In this document: one piece after another, positions 45,110 to 57,919 of the stretch | Layout of the letters: every line of letters begins with the position of its first letter | Numbering within the stretch: position 1 is the stretch's first letter | Assembly (NCBI RefSeq): GCF_019139675.1 | Contig: NZ_CP077077.1 | Span: 3,162,001-3,226,000, forward strand | Source of the DNA: Pseudomonas maumuensis | GTDB lineage: Bacteria; Pseudomonadota; Gammaproteobacteria; Pseudomonadales; Pseudomonadaceae | Direction: 5' to 3' | Length of the DNA stretch: 64,000 nucleotides | Translations under genes and position numbers: made by a program | Notes under the pieces: model-generated | Told to the model about the DNA's origin: nothing | Database searches by the model: none | What the model saw: only the letters and a program-made list of their open reading frames with translations

Positions 45110-47410
45110 TCAGAGGTTCTCGTAGCGGTTCATGTCCAGCACCCCGGCCTCCACCGGCTGGGTCTCCTTGATGTAGCTGTTCAGGTCATGGAAGTAGCGC
45201 CAGAACTCAGGATGGCTGCGGCGCACGCCCCAGCGCATGACGATGCGCTCGAACTTGTCGGTGTCGTCACGCGCCGCCTCCATGTCCTCGACGAACTCCG
45301 GCACATCGGCCGTCGGGATATTGAAGATGAAGTTGGGGTAGCTGCTGAGCACGCCCGGATACAAGGTCAGGGTGTCCAGCCCCGGCTGGTAGCGGTAGGC
45401 CTCGCCAAGCAGGAACGCCACGTTGCTGTGCGCACGGTTGCGCAGCAGGCTGTAGACCTGGCGCTGGCCGCCCTGCCCTTCGATGCGCAGCATGCTCGCC
45501 TCGGGCAGTTGGCCGATCACCTTAAGCCCCGCCGCCGGGCGCGACACCAGGCGGCTCAGCGACTGCTCGGCATCACGGAACTCTGCGGACAGGCCGGGCC
45601 GCGAGCAATAGGCGCCCTGGCAGCGGTTGATCGGGTCCGGCGCGGCGTTCAGGCTGCCGGTGCGTTGCAGCAGCTTGAGGCCGAAGTCACGCTTGGGGTC
45701 GTGCTTGTCCAGTTTCAGCGCGCTCGGAGTGCTGGTGTCGATGTCCTCGTAGTCCATCCACATCTTCACCTTGCCGCTGTTCTGGTACCAGTCGCCGAGG
45801 ATCTCGCCACGCTTGCCCGCAGGCATCAGGCGCAGGAAGTTGACCTCGGCGCCATTGCGGATCAGGTCGAAGTACAGGCGCGTCTGCAACTGGTGCGAGA
45901 CGTTGCCGAACACGTCGAAGTTCACCGCCAGCTGGTAGTAGGTGCGCTCGAACAGCGGGTAGTCGAACAGCCACATGGTCAGCGGCACGTCGCCAATCAG
46001 GCCCTTGGTTACCGAAGCGCTGTCGAAGTGGCGGAAGATGCTCAGCAACGCGTTGTCGTTGCCCGCCCACAGCGTCGACCAGCTCGGCGCCGGCTGTTCG
46101 GCATAGGCTTCACGGCGCAGCGCTTCGTACTCGTTGCGCTTGTCGCGGTAGGCGTGCCACAGGCTCAGCACGCTGCCCACGTCGTCGATCTGCCCCGGCA
46201 TGGCCAGCAGCGGCGTGGCCTCACCCCGGTACTGGACATCGGTGATGTACAGGTCGTGAGCCGGCTCCTGGAACAGCGCCCAGAAGTTATCGCGGATCAC
46301 GTCGGTGGCGATCTGCCCGCGGCACACCGGGCCACGGATGAAGGTACGGACGAAGTACTCGGCGTTGTCCAGCATGAACTGGTAGCGGGCCACCGCAGGG
46401 ATCGCCTCGAAGGTCTCGAACGGGTTGGACCGGTGCCGCGGCCCATAGCCCGGCAATGCGCTGGCGTGCCAGTCGCCGCTGTAGAACAGCTGCTTGACCC
46501 GCTTGAGCTTCTGCGGCCCCATCGGGTAGGTGATGTGGGTCTTGTGCACGATCACGCCCTGCACCGGGATCAACCGATAGTAGAAGTCGGTGCCCGGCGG
46601 GTCGTTGGGGCGGCGGGTGGCGATCAGGTCCACCGGCTGGCCACTCGGGGTGCGCGAGCGCACCCACTGGAAGAAGTGGCCCTGCTCGCCGCCGACGAAA
46701 TGGATGTGCGCCAGGAACAGGTGCTCGTACAGCCAACGGCCAACCAGTGCCTCGGTCGAACCGGGGCGATTGAGCAGTTCTTCCCAGTCGCCGATCTGCT
46801 TCACCTCTGCCGCGCTGGGCTGGATCGGGGTCTTCTCCACCGGCGCGCCAGCGGCCAGCCAGCGCTGCAGGGTCTGGTACTCCTGGTCGGTCAGCCCGGT
46901 GACCGCCAGCGGCATGCCCTCCTTGGGATGGGCGCCGGCATAGGCGTCGAATTCGTGCGGCAACGGGCACATGTTGTTGCGGTTGAGCCCCAGCACGATC
47001 TCTTCGGGCAGCTTGGCATTGGGCGTGAGCGGAGTCTTGTGGCCCAGCTCAAGCATGCGCGCCATCAGCGCCGCCTGGCTGCCCTGCTTGTCCAGCACCG
47101 AATAGAAGCCCTGCTTGCGCCAGCCCGCTTCGTCGCGGGCATCGTAGAACAGCCGTGTGGTGGGCACCGCCTGGCTGCGTTCGCCCTGGTAGACCGGCAC
47201 CTTCGAGGCGCCGCGCTCGGCGCCCTCGGCGCTGCCCAGGTTGAGCTGGCAGGCAGCGTCGTTGCAGGCGTGGCAGGCCACGCACTTCTCGGTGAAGATC
47301 GGTTGGATATCCCGGGTGTATGAGATCGTCGGGCTCGATTGGGGGGCCTGCCCGAACGCCGCGCCACTGATGAGCAAGGCGAAGGCGCTGGCAAGTATGC
47401 GATGCAGCAT
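45110..47410 (-). CDS. cti: Periplasmic fatty acid cis/trans isomerase
   Basis: The 766-residue protein has the length known for P. putida Cti. A signal peptide covers about residues 1-22, and a haem c site CVACH (Cys43-Cys46-His47) lies near the mature N-terminus. Cti converts cis-unsaturated membrane fatty acids to trans in the periplasm, without ATP, to stiffen membranes under solvent or heat stress. Key landmarks are HIHFVGGEQGHFFQWVRSRTP and HRSNPFETFEAIPAVARYQF. The ATG at 47410 is chosen for its signal peptide. It is divergent from metH (174-bp gap), as known in P. putida. Expression is normally constitutive. Confidence 0.93.
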   Translation of the reverse strand: MLHRILASAFALLISGAAFGQAPQSSPTISYTRDIQPIFTEKCVACHACNDAACQLNLGSAEGAERGASKVPVYQGERSQAVPTTRLFYDARDEAGWRKQGFYSVLDKQGSQAALMARMLELGHKTPLTPNAKLPEEIVLGLNRNNMCPLPHEFDAYAGAHPKEGMPLAVTGLTDQEYQTLQRWLAAGAPVEKTPIQPSAAEVKQIGDWEELLNRPGSTEALVGRWLYEHLFLAHIHFVGGEQGHFFQWVRSRTPSGQPVDLIATRRPNDPPGTDFYYRLIPVQGVIVHKTHITYPMGPQKLKRVKQLFYSGDWHASALPGYGPRHRSNPFETFEAIPAVARYQFMLDNAEYFVRTFIRGPVCRGQIATDVIRDNFWALFQEPAHDLYITDVQYRGEATPLLAMPGQIDDVGSVLSLWHAYRDKRNEYEALRREAYAEQPAPSWSTLWAGNDNALLSIFRHFDSASVTKGLIGDVPLTMWLFDYPLFERTYYQLAVNFDVFGNVSHQLQTRLYFDLIRNGAEVNFLRLMPAGKRGEILGDWYQNSGKVKMWMDYEDIDTSTPSALKLDKHDPKRDFGLKLLQRTGSLNAAPDPINRCQGAYCSRPGLSAEFRDAEQSLSRLVSRPAAGLKVIGQLPEASMLRIEGQGGQRQVYSLLRNRAHSNVAFLLGEAYRYQPGLDTLTLYPGVLSSYPNFIFNIPTADVPEFVEDMEAARDDTDKFERIVMRWGVRRSHPEFWRYFHDLNSYIKETQPVEAGVLDMNRYENL

Positions 47411-47584
47411 GTGCCGAATGTCCTGGTTACTTGAAGCCATCACGATGTGCCTGGCGGGTCCTGAGGTGTTGGGGGCGCCGCACCAACATGAGGGAAATTC
47501 ATGCAAATGGGCAGTACGCCTAAAATCCATGCAGCTTTGTTATTATTCGGCACCTTCTGATATTTGCCCGACCAGGTAGTTCCT

Positions 47585-51292
<3,708 letters not shown>

Positions 51293-51300
51293 CCCCACCG

Positions 51301-51317
51301 GGGCTGCCTTGCAGCCC
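51301..51317 (+). terminator. Hairpin after metH
   Basis: GGGCTGC-CTT-GCAGCCC, a 7-bp perfect stem 9 bases after the metH stop. It is followed by ATCGCC rather than a T-run and leads into the REP pair. Confidence 0.55.
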
Positions 51318-51340
51318 ATCGCCGCGGTTCGTCGCCACGA

Positions 51341-51393
51341 CAAGCCGGCTCCCACAGGGTGACGACTGCACAGCACCTGTGGGAGCCGGCTTG
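51341..51393. repeat. Inverted REP pair
   Basis: CAAGCCGGCTCCCACAGG (51341-51358) and its exact reverse complement CCTGTGGGAGCCGGCTTG (51376-51393). The right copy extends as CCGGCGATGG. It lies downstream of metH. Confidence 0.85.
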
Positions 51394-51452
51394 CCGGCGA
51401 TGGGCCGCAGAGCGGCCCCGCGTTCCCCCGACACATGCACAAGGACCCCAGC

Positions 51453-52565
51453 ATGTCTCCCCGAATCCTGGTGATCGGCGCCTACGGCAACTTCGGCCGT
51501 ATCATCTGCCGTCACCTGAGCCAGATGCCCGCCGTGCAACTGGTAATCGCCGGCCGCAATGCCGACAGCCTCGCGCAACTGGCCACCCAATTGAGCGGCA
51601 GCGAAAGCTGGTGCGGCGATGCGCTGGCCACAGGCTTTGCCGATGCCCTGCGTGCGCTGCGCATCGACTGGGTGATCCACACCGGCGGCCCGTTCCAGGG
51701 CCAGCCCTACCGCGTGGCCGAGGCCTGCATCGAAGCCGGCGTACACTACTGCGACCTGTCCGACTGCCGGCTGTTCGTCAATGGCATCGCCCAACTCGAC
51801 GAGCGCGCCCGCCAGGCCCAGGTCACCCTGCTCAGTGGCTGCAGTTCGGTGCCGAGCCTGTCGTCGGCGATTCTCGACGAGCAGCGCCATCACTTCGGCC
51901 GTATCGACCGCATCGAGCACGGCATTTCTTCCTCGGCGAAGATGCCCGGCCTGTCCACCATCGAAGGCGTGCTGGCCTATGCCGGCAGGCCGATCCGTCA
52001 GTGGCGCGACGGCCGTCCGTACAGCGTGGACGGCTGGCTCGGCCTGCAGCTGCGCCATCTGCCCGGGCTCGGCTGGCGCTTGCTGAACAACGTCGACGTG
52101 CCGGACATGGACATCTTCGCCGAGCGCTACGGCGCCCGTGACCTGGCGTTCAAGGCCGGCTCCGGGCTGATGCTCGGCGGCCTGGCCAATGCGGCACTGG
52201 CGCGGTTGGTCAAGTTGGGCCTGGTGCGCGACCCGCTGCCCTGGGCGCGACGCCTGCATCGGCTGGGCAGCCGTTGCGAACGCTGGGGCGATGGCAAGAG
52301 CGCGATGTACCTCGACGTTCGCGGCCTGGACCCGCAAGGCCAGCCACTGCGCCTGCAGGCCCTGGTCAGCGCCAGCGACGACAAGGGCCCGGAGATCCCC
52401 AGCTGCGCGGCGGTGGCGCTGATGGCCAGGGTTGTCGAAGGTTACCGCCCTGCCCCGGGCGCCCGCCCCTGCGTCGGCGAGATCAGCGTCGAACAGTACC
52501 TGGCGGCCATCGGCGAGCCGGACAAGGTGAACTACAGCGTCGATTTAAGGTACGGGCGAGGCTGA
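51453..52565 (+). CDS. Saccharopine dehydrogenase-like NAD(P)-binding protein
   Basis: This 370-residue protein starts with a Rossmann strand and loop (ILVIGAYGNFGRIICRHL) and then VVIHTGGPFQGQPYRVAEACIEAG, VHYCDLS and LLSGCSSVPSLSSAI, the pattern of the saccharopine dehydrogenase NADP-binding family. Enzymes of this group reduce or oxidise amino acid derivatives, or act as trans-acting enoyl reductases; the substrate here is unknown. AAGGA precedes the ATG at 51453; an in-frame ATG at 51435 has no ribosome site. It is coupled to a DUF2269 membrane protein one base downstream. Confidence 0.82.
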   Translation: MSPRILVIGAYGNFGRIICRHLSQMPAVQLVIAGRNADSLAQLATQLSGSESWCGDALATGFADALRALRIDWVIHTGGPFQGQPYRVAEACIEAGVHYCDLSDCRLFVNGIAQLDERARQAQVTLLSGCSSVPSLSSAILDEQRHHFGRIDRIEHGISSSAKMPGLSTIEGVLAYAGRPIRQWRDGRPYSVDGWLGLQLRHLPGLGWRLLNNVDVPDMDIFAERYGARDLAFKAGSGLMLGGLANAALARLVKLGLVRDPLPWARRLHRLGSRCERWGDGKSAMYLDVRGLDPQGQPLRLQALVSASDDKGPEIPSCAAVALMARVVEGYRPAPGARPCVGEISVEQYLAAIGEPDKVNYSVDLRYGRG

Positions 52566-52566
52566 G

Positions 52567-53046
52567 ATGAGCTACCTGCTGCTCAAGTACCTGCACATCA
52601 TCGCCGCGGTGTTTCTCTTCGGCTTCGGCATGGGCTCGTACCTGTACCTGATTGCCGCCAATCGCAGCCGCGACCCACGGGTAATCGCCGCGGTGGCGCG
52701 GATGGTGGTGCGCTTCGACGCCTGGATCACCACGCCGGCGGGGGTGCTGCAGCTGCTGACCGGCTACGCCATGGTCAGCATGGCCGGCATGCCGTGGTCC
52801 GCCGACTGGCTACGTGCCGCGCTGCTGATCTTTGTCGCGGTCGGCGCCTTGTGGCTGCCAGTGCTGCTGTTGCAAAAACGCCTGCACAGCCTCGCCGCCC
52901 ACGCAGCCGAGAGCGGCACGGCGCTGGGGCAGGCCTACCAGCGGCTGTATCGCCCATGGTTGTGGATGGGAGTGGCGGGGTTCGCCGGGATGTTCCTGAT
53001 CGTGCTGGTGATGGTCACCAAGCAGGCGCCGTGGCAGTGGTTCTGA
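52567..53046 (+). CDS. DUF2269 family integral membrane protein
   Basis: A 159-residue membrane protein with four hydrophobic segments (LLKYLHIIAAVFLFGFGMG, VLQLLTGYAMVSMAG, ALLIFVAVGALWLPVLLLQ, MGVAGFAGMFLIVLVMV). His10 near the start and the overall pattern fit DUF2269, a family of predicted redox-type membrane proteins. The start is one base after the preceding stop, so the two genes form a coupled pair and likely work together. Function unknown. Confidence 0.83.
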   Translation: MSYLLLKYLHIIAAVFLFGFGMGSYLYLIAANRSRDPRVIAAVARMVVRFDAWITTPAGVLQLLTGYAMVSMAGMPWSADWLRAALLIFVAVGALWLPVLLLQKRLHSLAAHAAESGTALGQAYQRLYRPWLWMGVAGFAGMFLIVLVMVTKQAPWQWF

Positions 53047-53070
53047 TCCATCGGGAAAATATTTCTACCT

Positions 53071-53098
53071 CTACGCACTTTATGCGTAGGATTTTTTT
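53071..53098 (+). terminator. Rho-independent terminator after the DUF2269 gene
   Basis: CTACGCA (53071-53077) and TGCGTAG (53083-53089) with loop CTTTA, followed by GATTTTTTT. It is nested inside a second inverted repeat, TCGGGAA (53051-53057) and TTCCCGA (53104-53110). Confidence 0.85.
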
Positions 53099-53209
53099 CC
53101 GCATTCCCGACAGATCGCGAAAAAGGGAAAACATTCATGTCGGCAGTTCCCTAGGATGATCTCCATGGATGCCGACAGGCGGCATCCACGCACGGACCCG
53201 CCCTCGATC

Positions 53210-54364
53210 ATGCCCAGCACCCCGCTCTACTTCGACTACGCCGCCACTACCCCGGTCGATGACCAGGTCATCGCCGCCATGCTCACCTGCCTGGGCCGCG
53301 AGGCGAACTTCGGCAACCCGGCCTCCAGCGGCCATGCCCACGGCCAGGCGGCCCGCGAAGCCGTCGAGCAGGCCCGTTGCCAGGTGGCCGAACAAGTCGG
53401 CGCGCAGCCCGGCGACCTGGTCTGGACCTCCGGCGCCACCGAATCCAACAACCTCGCGCTCAAGGGCATCGCCCAAGGCTGCGCGCAGCCGGGGCATGTG
53501 ATTACCAGTCAGCTCGAGCACAAGGCCATCCTCGACACCGCCACCGAACTGGAGCGCCTGGGCTGGGCGGTGACCCGCCTGGCCCCGGATGCCCAAGGGT
53601 TGATCCAGCCCGAAGCGGTCAGGGCCGCACTGCGCCCCGATACGCGCCTGGTGTCGCTGATGGCGGTGAACAACGAACTGGGCACGGTGACCGACTTTGC
53701 CGCTATCGGTGACATCGTCCGCGAGCACGGTGCGCTTCTGCACGTGGACGCGGCGCAGGCAGTGGGCAAGGTTCGGATCGACCTGGCGCAGCAGGCGGTC
53801 GACCTGATGTCGTTCTCGGCGCACAAGGTCTACGGCCCCAAGGGTATCGGTGCCCTCTACGTCGGTTCGCGCGCGCGCCCGGCGATGCGTGCGCAGATGC
53901 ACGGCGGCGGCCATGAGCGCGGCCTGCGCTCTGGCACCCTGGCCACCCACCAGATCGTCGGCATGGGCAGCGCCTTCGCCCTGGCCGGCCAGCCCGGCGC
54001 GGCGGAGTATCAACGCCTGGAGCAACTCGCCTGGCGCTTGCGCGACGGCCTGCTGGCAATGCCCGGGGTCACGCTCAACGGCTGTGCGGTGCAGCGCATT
54101 CCTCACACCCTCAACCTGTGTATCGACGCCAAGGGCTTCAACAGCCTGGCCTTGGCCGGCGAGCTGGCGTTGTCCACCACTTCGGCATGCAACTCGGCGA
54201 GCAACGCCGCGTCCCACGTGCTGCTGGCCCTCGGCCTCGACGAGCGCCAGGCGCGCAACAGCGTGCGCCTGAGCATCGGGCGCTACACCAGCGAAGCGGA
54301 CGTGGATACGGCGCTGGCGGTGTTTGGTCGGGTGATCGGCGCGGCGGCAGTAGCGCTCTGGTAG
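53210..54364 (+). CDS. Cysteine desulfurase family protein (IscS/NifS-like)
   Basis: The 384-residue PLP enzyme has YFDYAATTPVD at the start, SGATESNNLALKG, HVDAAQAVGKV (PLP-ring Asp and Gln), SFSAHKVYGPKGIG with the Schiff-base Lys, and STTSACNSAS with the catalytic Cys near residue 324. It should release sulfur from cysteine as a persulfide. No isc, suf or nif genes and no acceptor protein are nearby, so it is an orphan desulfurase. The start is unclear: 53210 matches the family, but an in-frame ATG at 53165 has a better AGGA ribosome site and would add 15 residues. Confidence 0.85.
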   Translation: MPSTPLYFDYAATTPVDDQVIAAMLTCLGREANFGNPASSGHAHGQAAREAVEQARCQVAEQVGAQPGDLVWTSGATESNNLALKGIAQGCAQPGHVITSQLEHKAILDTATELERLGWAVTRLAPDAQGLIQPEAVRAALRPDTRLVSLMAVNNELGTVTDFAAIGDIVREHGALLHVDAAQAVGKVRIDLAQQAVDLMSFSAHKVYGPKGIGALYVGSRARPAMRAQMHGGGHERGLRSGTLATHQIVGMGSAFALAGQPGAAEYQRLEQLAWRLRDGLLAMPGVTLNGCAVQRIPHTLNLCIDAKGFNSLALAGELALSTTSACNSASNAASHVLLALGLDERQARNSVRLSIGRYTSEADVDTALAVFGRVIGAAAVALW

Positions 54365-54406
54365 GGCAGCACTTTCGCAGGCGGGAACGGCGCCGCTGAC
54401 GCGCCG

Positions 54407-54472
54407 CATCGCCGGCAAGCCGGCTCCCACAGATCTATGCATTCCCCTGTGGGAGCCGGCTTGCCGGCGATG
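54407..54472. repeat. Inverted REP pair
   Basis: A 26-bp arm beginning CATCGCCGGCAAGCCGGCTC (54407-54432) is repeated as its exact reverse complement (54447-54472), with a 14-base spacer. It separates the convergent cysteine desulfurase and TonB-receptor genes. Confidence 0.9.
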
Positions 54473-54507
54473 AGGCCCGCACAGCCGACACACGTACCGT
54501 CTAGACC

Positions 54508-56676
54508 TCAGAAATCAATGCTCCCCGAGAACTTCACCAGCCTCGGGTCGCCTTGGGTCAAATACCCCCCATTGGCCGACGCCCAGTAGTTCTTGTCCGT
54601 CAGGTTCTCCACATTGACCCGCAGGGTCACCGCCTTTTCCTGCACCTTGAAGCGATAGCGCGCACCAACGTCGAAACGGTTCCAGGTCGGCAGGCTCAGG
54701 GTATTGGCCGGGTTGGCGTACTGCCCGCCGGTGCGCAGCATGCGCGCATTGAGCGCCACGCCTTCCAGCCCCGGCACATCCCAGTCGACACTGGCATTGA
54801 GCTGGAAGGTCGGCACGCCTACCGCGTGGTTGCCATCGGCCGTGCCGCCCTGGGTGTTCTTCAGCTCGGTGTCCATGCGCGTGCCACCGGCCATCAACCG
54901 CAGCCCCGGCAGCGGCTCGCCGAACACACTGAGCTCAAGCCCCTTGTTGACCTGCTCGCCATCCTGGACGAACACATTGCCGTCGACGAAGCCATCGGTA
55001 GGCCGTTCGATACGGAACACCGCCAGGTTGGCGCCGAAGGTCTGGTAATCGAGCTTGACCCCCGCCTCCACCTGCTTGGTCTTGGCCGGCGGGAACACTT
55101 CGCCGACGTTGATCACCTGCCCCGACGCCGTGGCGCCCTGGGCCAGGCCTTCGATACGGTTGGCATACAACGAGACCGATGGGTTTAGCTTGTAGACGAT
55201 GCCGTACACCGGTGTGGTGACCGCTTCGTCATAGAAAGCGTTGCGCCCCAGGTCCGGGCCCGGCCCGTCGTAGGCATAGCCTTCCACCCGCAGTTGCTGG
55301 CGCCGCACACCCACGGTGAGTAGCAGGGTGTCATCGAACAGGCCCACGGTGTCGGACAGCGCGATGCTGCGGTTGCGAGTCTTGCCGGTCACGCCGGGGT
55401 CGTCCAGCTTGCCGCCGACGAAGGTCGGCGTGGTCGGCTTGGGCAACGGGTCGGTGCGGTAGATATTGGTGGCCTGCGAGTTGTAGAAGACGAAGGCGTT
55501 TTCCTGCTGGGTCCAGATGCTCGCCGCGCCGATGTTCAGCTGATGGCTGACCGGCCCGGTCTGGAAGCGGCCATTGATGCCGCCCATGAAGGTGGTGTTG
55601 TCTTCGTTGTGGGGGATTTTCGAGCCGCCGATGGTGGCGTCGCCGCTGGCCGCGTCGGTGAGGATCGGCGTGCCGTAGAAGCCGTTCTCGTGGGTGTGCT
55701 TGACGCCCCCGGCCAGGTAGCCGCTCCAGTTGTCGTTGAAGTCGTAGTCGCCGCGGAGCATGCCGAAGGTATCCTCGGTCTCGGTCCAGGCCCAGTCCTG
55801 GCCGTAGTTGTGGTCGGCGTCCGGCGCATGAGGGATATCGGTCAGGCCGGCACCCAGGCGCACTGAGTTGCGCATATGGTTGACCCTCTGCTTCTGGTAG
55901 CCAAAATCGCCCGACACCCGGAAGTTGTCGCCACGGTAGTCGAGCCCGGCGACGAACAGCTTGCTGCGCTGGTCCTGGTCGTCGACCGCCGTCTCGCCCT
56001 CGCGCTGCGAGAGGTTCAGGCGCACGCCGAAGCGATTGTCCGCGCCGAAGCGCTGGCCAATGTCCAGGTGCTCGCCAATGCGCCCGTCACTGCTGATGTC
56101 CTGGGTGTAGCGGCGGGTAGGTGTGTCGCCAGCGCGCTTGGGTTGCAGGTTGACGTTGCCGCCCAGGCCGGTGCCGGTCGGGCTGGCGCCGTTGAGAAAG
56201 GCATTGGGCCCCTTGAACACCTCGACCCGCTCCACCGCATCGGTGGAAATCATCTGCCGCGGCAGCACGCCGTACAGGCCATTGAACGCCACGTCGTCGC
56301 CATTGAGCGGCAGGCCACGGATGACGAAGACCTGGGACTGGTTGCCAAAACCGAACGACTGGCGCACCGACGGGTCATTGAGCAGCACATCGCCGATGTC
56401 CTCGGCCTGCTGCTCCTCGATCAGCTGCGCGGTATAGCTGGTCATGGTGAACGGCACGTCCATCATGTCCTGGTTGCCCAGCACGCCCATCTGCCCGCCA
56501 CGGGCCACCTGGCCGCCGGCATAGGGTTCGGGCAGTTCGCCGGCAGGCGCCTTGAGCGCCTCGGCATTGATGGCGGTGGCATCCAACTCGATGGCGCCAT
56601 CTGCGCCATGGGCGCTGACGGCAACGGAACAGCACAGCGCAAGGAGGGTCGATTGATACGGGCAGGCACGTGTCAT
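54508..56676 (-). CDS. TonB-dependent siderophore receptor
   Basis: This outer-membrane receptor has about 722 residues. A signal peptide covers about residues 1-26, then the plug domain (MMDVPFTMTSYTAQLIEEQQ, VFVIRGLPLNGDDVAFNGLYG, VEVFKGPNAFLNGASPTGTGLGG), and a barrel ends in VKFSGSIDF. It lacks a STN domain, so it does not signal through its N-terminus like FpvA. The sequence resembles ferrichrome/hydroxamate-type receptors. A Fur box (56751-56769) upstream implies repression by iron. GGGAG precedes the ATG at 56676. No siderophore synthesis genes lie nearby, so it may take up a foreign siderophore. Confidence 0.87.
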   Translation of the reverse strand: MTRACPYQSTLLALCCSVAVSAHGADGAIELDATAINAEALKAPAGELPEPYAGGQVARGGQMGVLGNQDMMDVPFTMTSYTAQLIEEQQAEDIGDVLLNDPSVRQSFGFGNQSQVFVIRGLPLNGDDVAFNGLYGVLPRQMISTDAVERVEVFKGPNAFLNGASPTGTGLGGNVNLQPKRAGDTPTRRYTQDISSDGRIGEHLDIGQRFGADNRFGVRLNLSQREGETAVDDQDQRSKLFVAGLDYRGDNFRVSGDFGYQKQRVNHMRNSVRLGAGLTDIPHAPDADHNYGQDWAWTETEDTFGMLRGDYDFNDNWSGYLAGGVKHTHENGFYGTPILTDAASGDATIGGSKIPHNEDNTTFMGGINGRFQTGPVSHQLNIGAASIWTQQENAFVFYNSQATNIYRTDPLPKPTTPTFVGGKLDDPGVTGKTRNRSIALSDTVGLFDDTLLLTVGVRRQQLRVEGYAYDGPGPDLGRNAFYDEAVTTPVYGIVYKLNPSVSLYANRIEGLAQGATASGQVINVGEVFPPAKTKQVEAGVKLDYQTFGANLAVFRIERPTDGFVDGNVFVQDGEQVNKGLELSVFGEPLPGLRLMAGGTRMDTELKNTQGGTADGNHAVGVPTFQLNASVDWDVPGLEGVALNARMLRTGGQYANPANTLSLPTWNRFDVGARYRFKVQEKAVTLRVNVENLTDKNYWASANGGYLTQGDPRLVKFSGSIDF

Positions 56677-56750
56677 GGAGGGCTCCCGGGGAGGATCAGG
56701 GCCGTCCTGGCGGATGAGAAACTTGAGGTGACTGAGTAGTGTTTCTAGCC

Positions 56751-56769
56751 GATAGTGCGAATTATTACC
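56751..56769. promoter_or_regulatory. Fur box upstream of the TonB receptor
   Basis: GATAGTGCGAATTATTACC matches the 19-base Fur consensus GATAATGATAATCATTATC at 14 positions. It is about 75 bases before the receptor start, in the usual promoter area. Iron-dependent repression is inferred. Confidence 0.75.
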
Positions 56770-56935
56770 AAACAACCGCACTTTTTTACCGACCAGCGGT
56801 CTACCTCCTCTTTTGCCGACTGCAAGCGATTGCCAAGGCTTGGTTTTCATAGCGCACAGGGCCGGGCCAAAAGCCTTGCGCTTGTGTAGGATGGGCAGCG
56901 CAGATCCAGACGCTGCCAGTTACAGGGAGATCCAC

Positions 56936-57790
56936 ATGCGCGTCCCATCCGTTGCCTGCCTCGGCCTGACGCTGGGCCTGCTTGCCGCCACCGGCAGCCA
57001 GGCGTATGCCGGCGAAGAAGCGCAACTGATCGATACGATCAACGTCTACCGCAGCCAGGCCCAGCGCTGCGGTGGCGAGGCTTCGCTGGAGCTGCCGCCG
57101 CTCAACAGCGACACCCGCCTGGCGCTGTCGCCGGAGGGCACCCGCGATCTGCAGCAGGCCATGACCCGCGCGGCCTACCCGATGGTCAACGTGCAGGCCA
57201 TCAGCCTGTCCGGCCCACGGGATGCCAAGTCGGCGATGAAAGCCATCGAAGAGAGCTTCTGCCAGGTGGTGCTCGACCCGCAGTTCGTCGATATCGGTGT
57301 CAGCCAGGAGGGTCGCGACTGGCGCATCGTCCTGGCCCGCCCGCTGCTCAGCGGGCGCCTGGGCGACTGGCAGGCCGAAGGGCAGAAGCTGTTGCAGGAG
57401 ATCAACGCCGCGCGCAACCTGCCGCGCCAGTGCGGCGGCCAGCCCTACCCCGCCGCACCGGCGCTGGCCTGGAGCGCGACCCTGGCCGGCGTCGCCGCCA
57501 ACCACACCCGGGCCATGGCCAACCAGAACTTCTTCGACCATATCGACCGCGATGGCCGCACCCCAGGCGACCGTGCGGAGCTGGCCGGCTACCTGTATCG
57601 GCAGATCGGCGAGAACATCGCCGCCGGGCGCGACACCGCGCGCAAGGTGGTCGATGGCTGGCTGGCCAGCCCTGGACACTGCGCCACACTGATGAACGCG
57701 GATTTCCGCGAGCTGGGGGCGGCGTATGCGGTGGACCCGAAGAGCGACGCGGGGATCTACTGGACGGGGTTGTTCGGTACGCCACAGTAG
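56936..57790 (+). CDS. CAP (SCP/PR-1) domain exported protein
   Basis: The 284-residue protein has a signal peptide (LGLTLGLLAATGSQAYA). The C-terminal CAP domain (about 150-284) shows LLQEINAARNLP, WSATLAGVAANHTRAMANQNFF, GENIAAGRDTARKVVDGWLASPGHCATLMN and YWTGLFG, with the His/Glu/His cavity residues. The N-terminal half (about 30-135) looks like a degenerate copy: LIDTINVYRSQAQRCGGE parallels LLQEINAARNLPRQCGGQ but lacks the cavity residues. Bacterial CAP proteins are secreted and of unclear function. GGGAGA precedes the ATG. It is divergent from the TonB receptor gene, sharing the Fur-box gap, so iron control is possible. Confidence 0.83.
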   Translation: MRVPSVACLGLTLGLLAATGSQAYAGEEAQLIDTINVYRSQAQRCGGEASLELPPLNSDTRLALSPEGTRDLQQAMTRAAYPMVNVQAISLSGPRDAKSAMKAIEESFCQVVLDPQFVDIGVSQEGRDWRIVLARPLLSGRLGDWQAEGQKLLQEINAARNLPRQCGGQPYPAAPALAWSATLAGVAANHTRAMANQNFFDHIDRDGRTPGDRAELAGYLYRQIGENIAAGRDTARKVVDGWLASPGHCATLMNADFRELGAAYAVDPKSDAGIYWTGLFGTPQ

Positions 57791-57854
57791 AGCGCTTCAG
57801 GCGGGCTACTGCCCTGCAGGAACAACTTACTTGTATTGGGGCCGCGCTGCGGCC

Positions 57855-57880
57855 CATCGCTGGCAAGCCAGCTCCCACAG
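57855..57880. repeat. Single REP element
   Basis: The segment begins CATCGCTGGCAAGCCAGCTC, the same form as in the 313-bp palindrome at 12269. A GC hairpin GGGCCGC-GCT-GCGGCCC directly precedes it. It lies between convergent genes. Confidence 0.75.
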
Positions 57881-57919
57881 GTACAGCGCAAGGCTTGAGG
57901 TCTGCGCGGCCCCGCGATC

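Noticed and set aside
47411..47584. SAH or cobalamin riboswitch upstream of metH
   Set aside because: The gap is short and shows no SAH-riboswitch or B12-box conserved segments.
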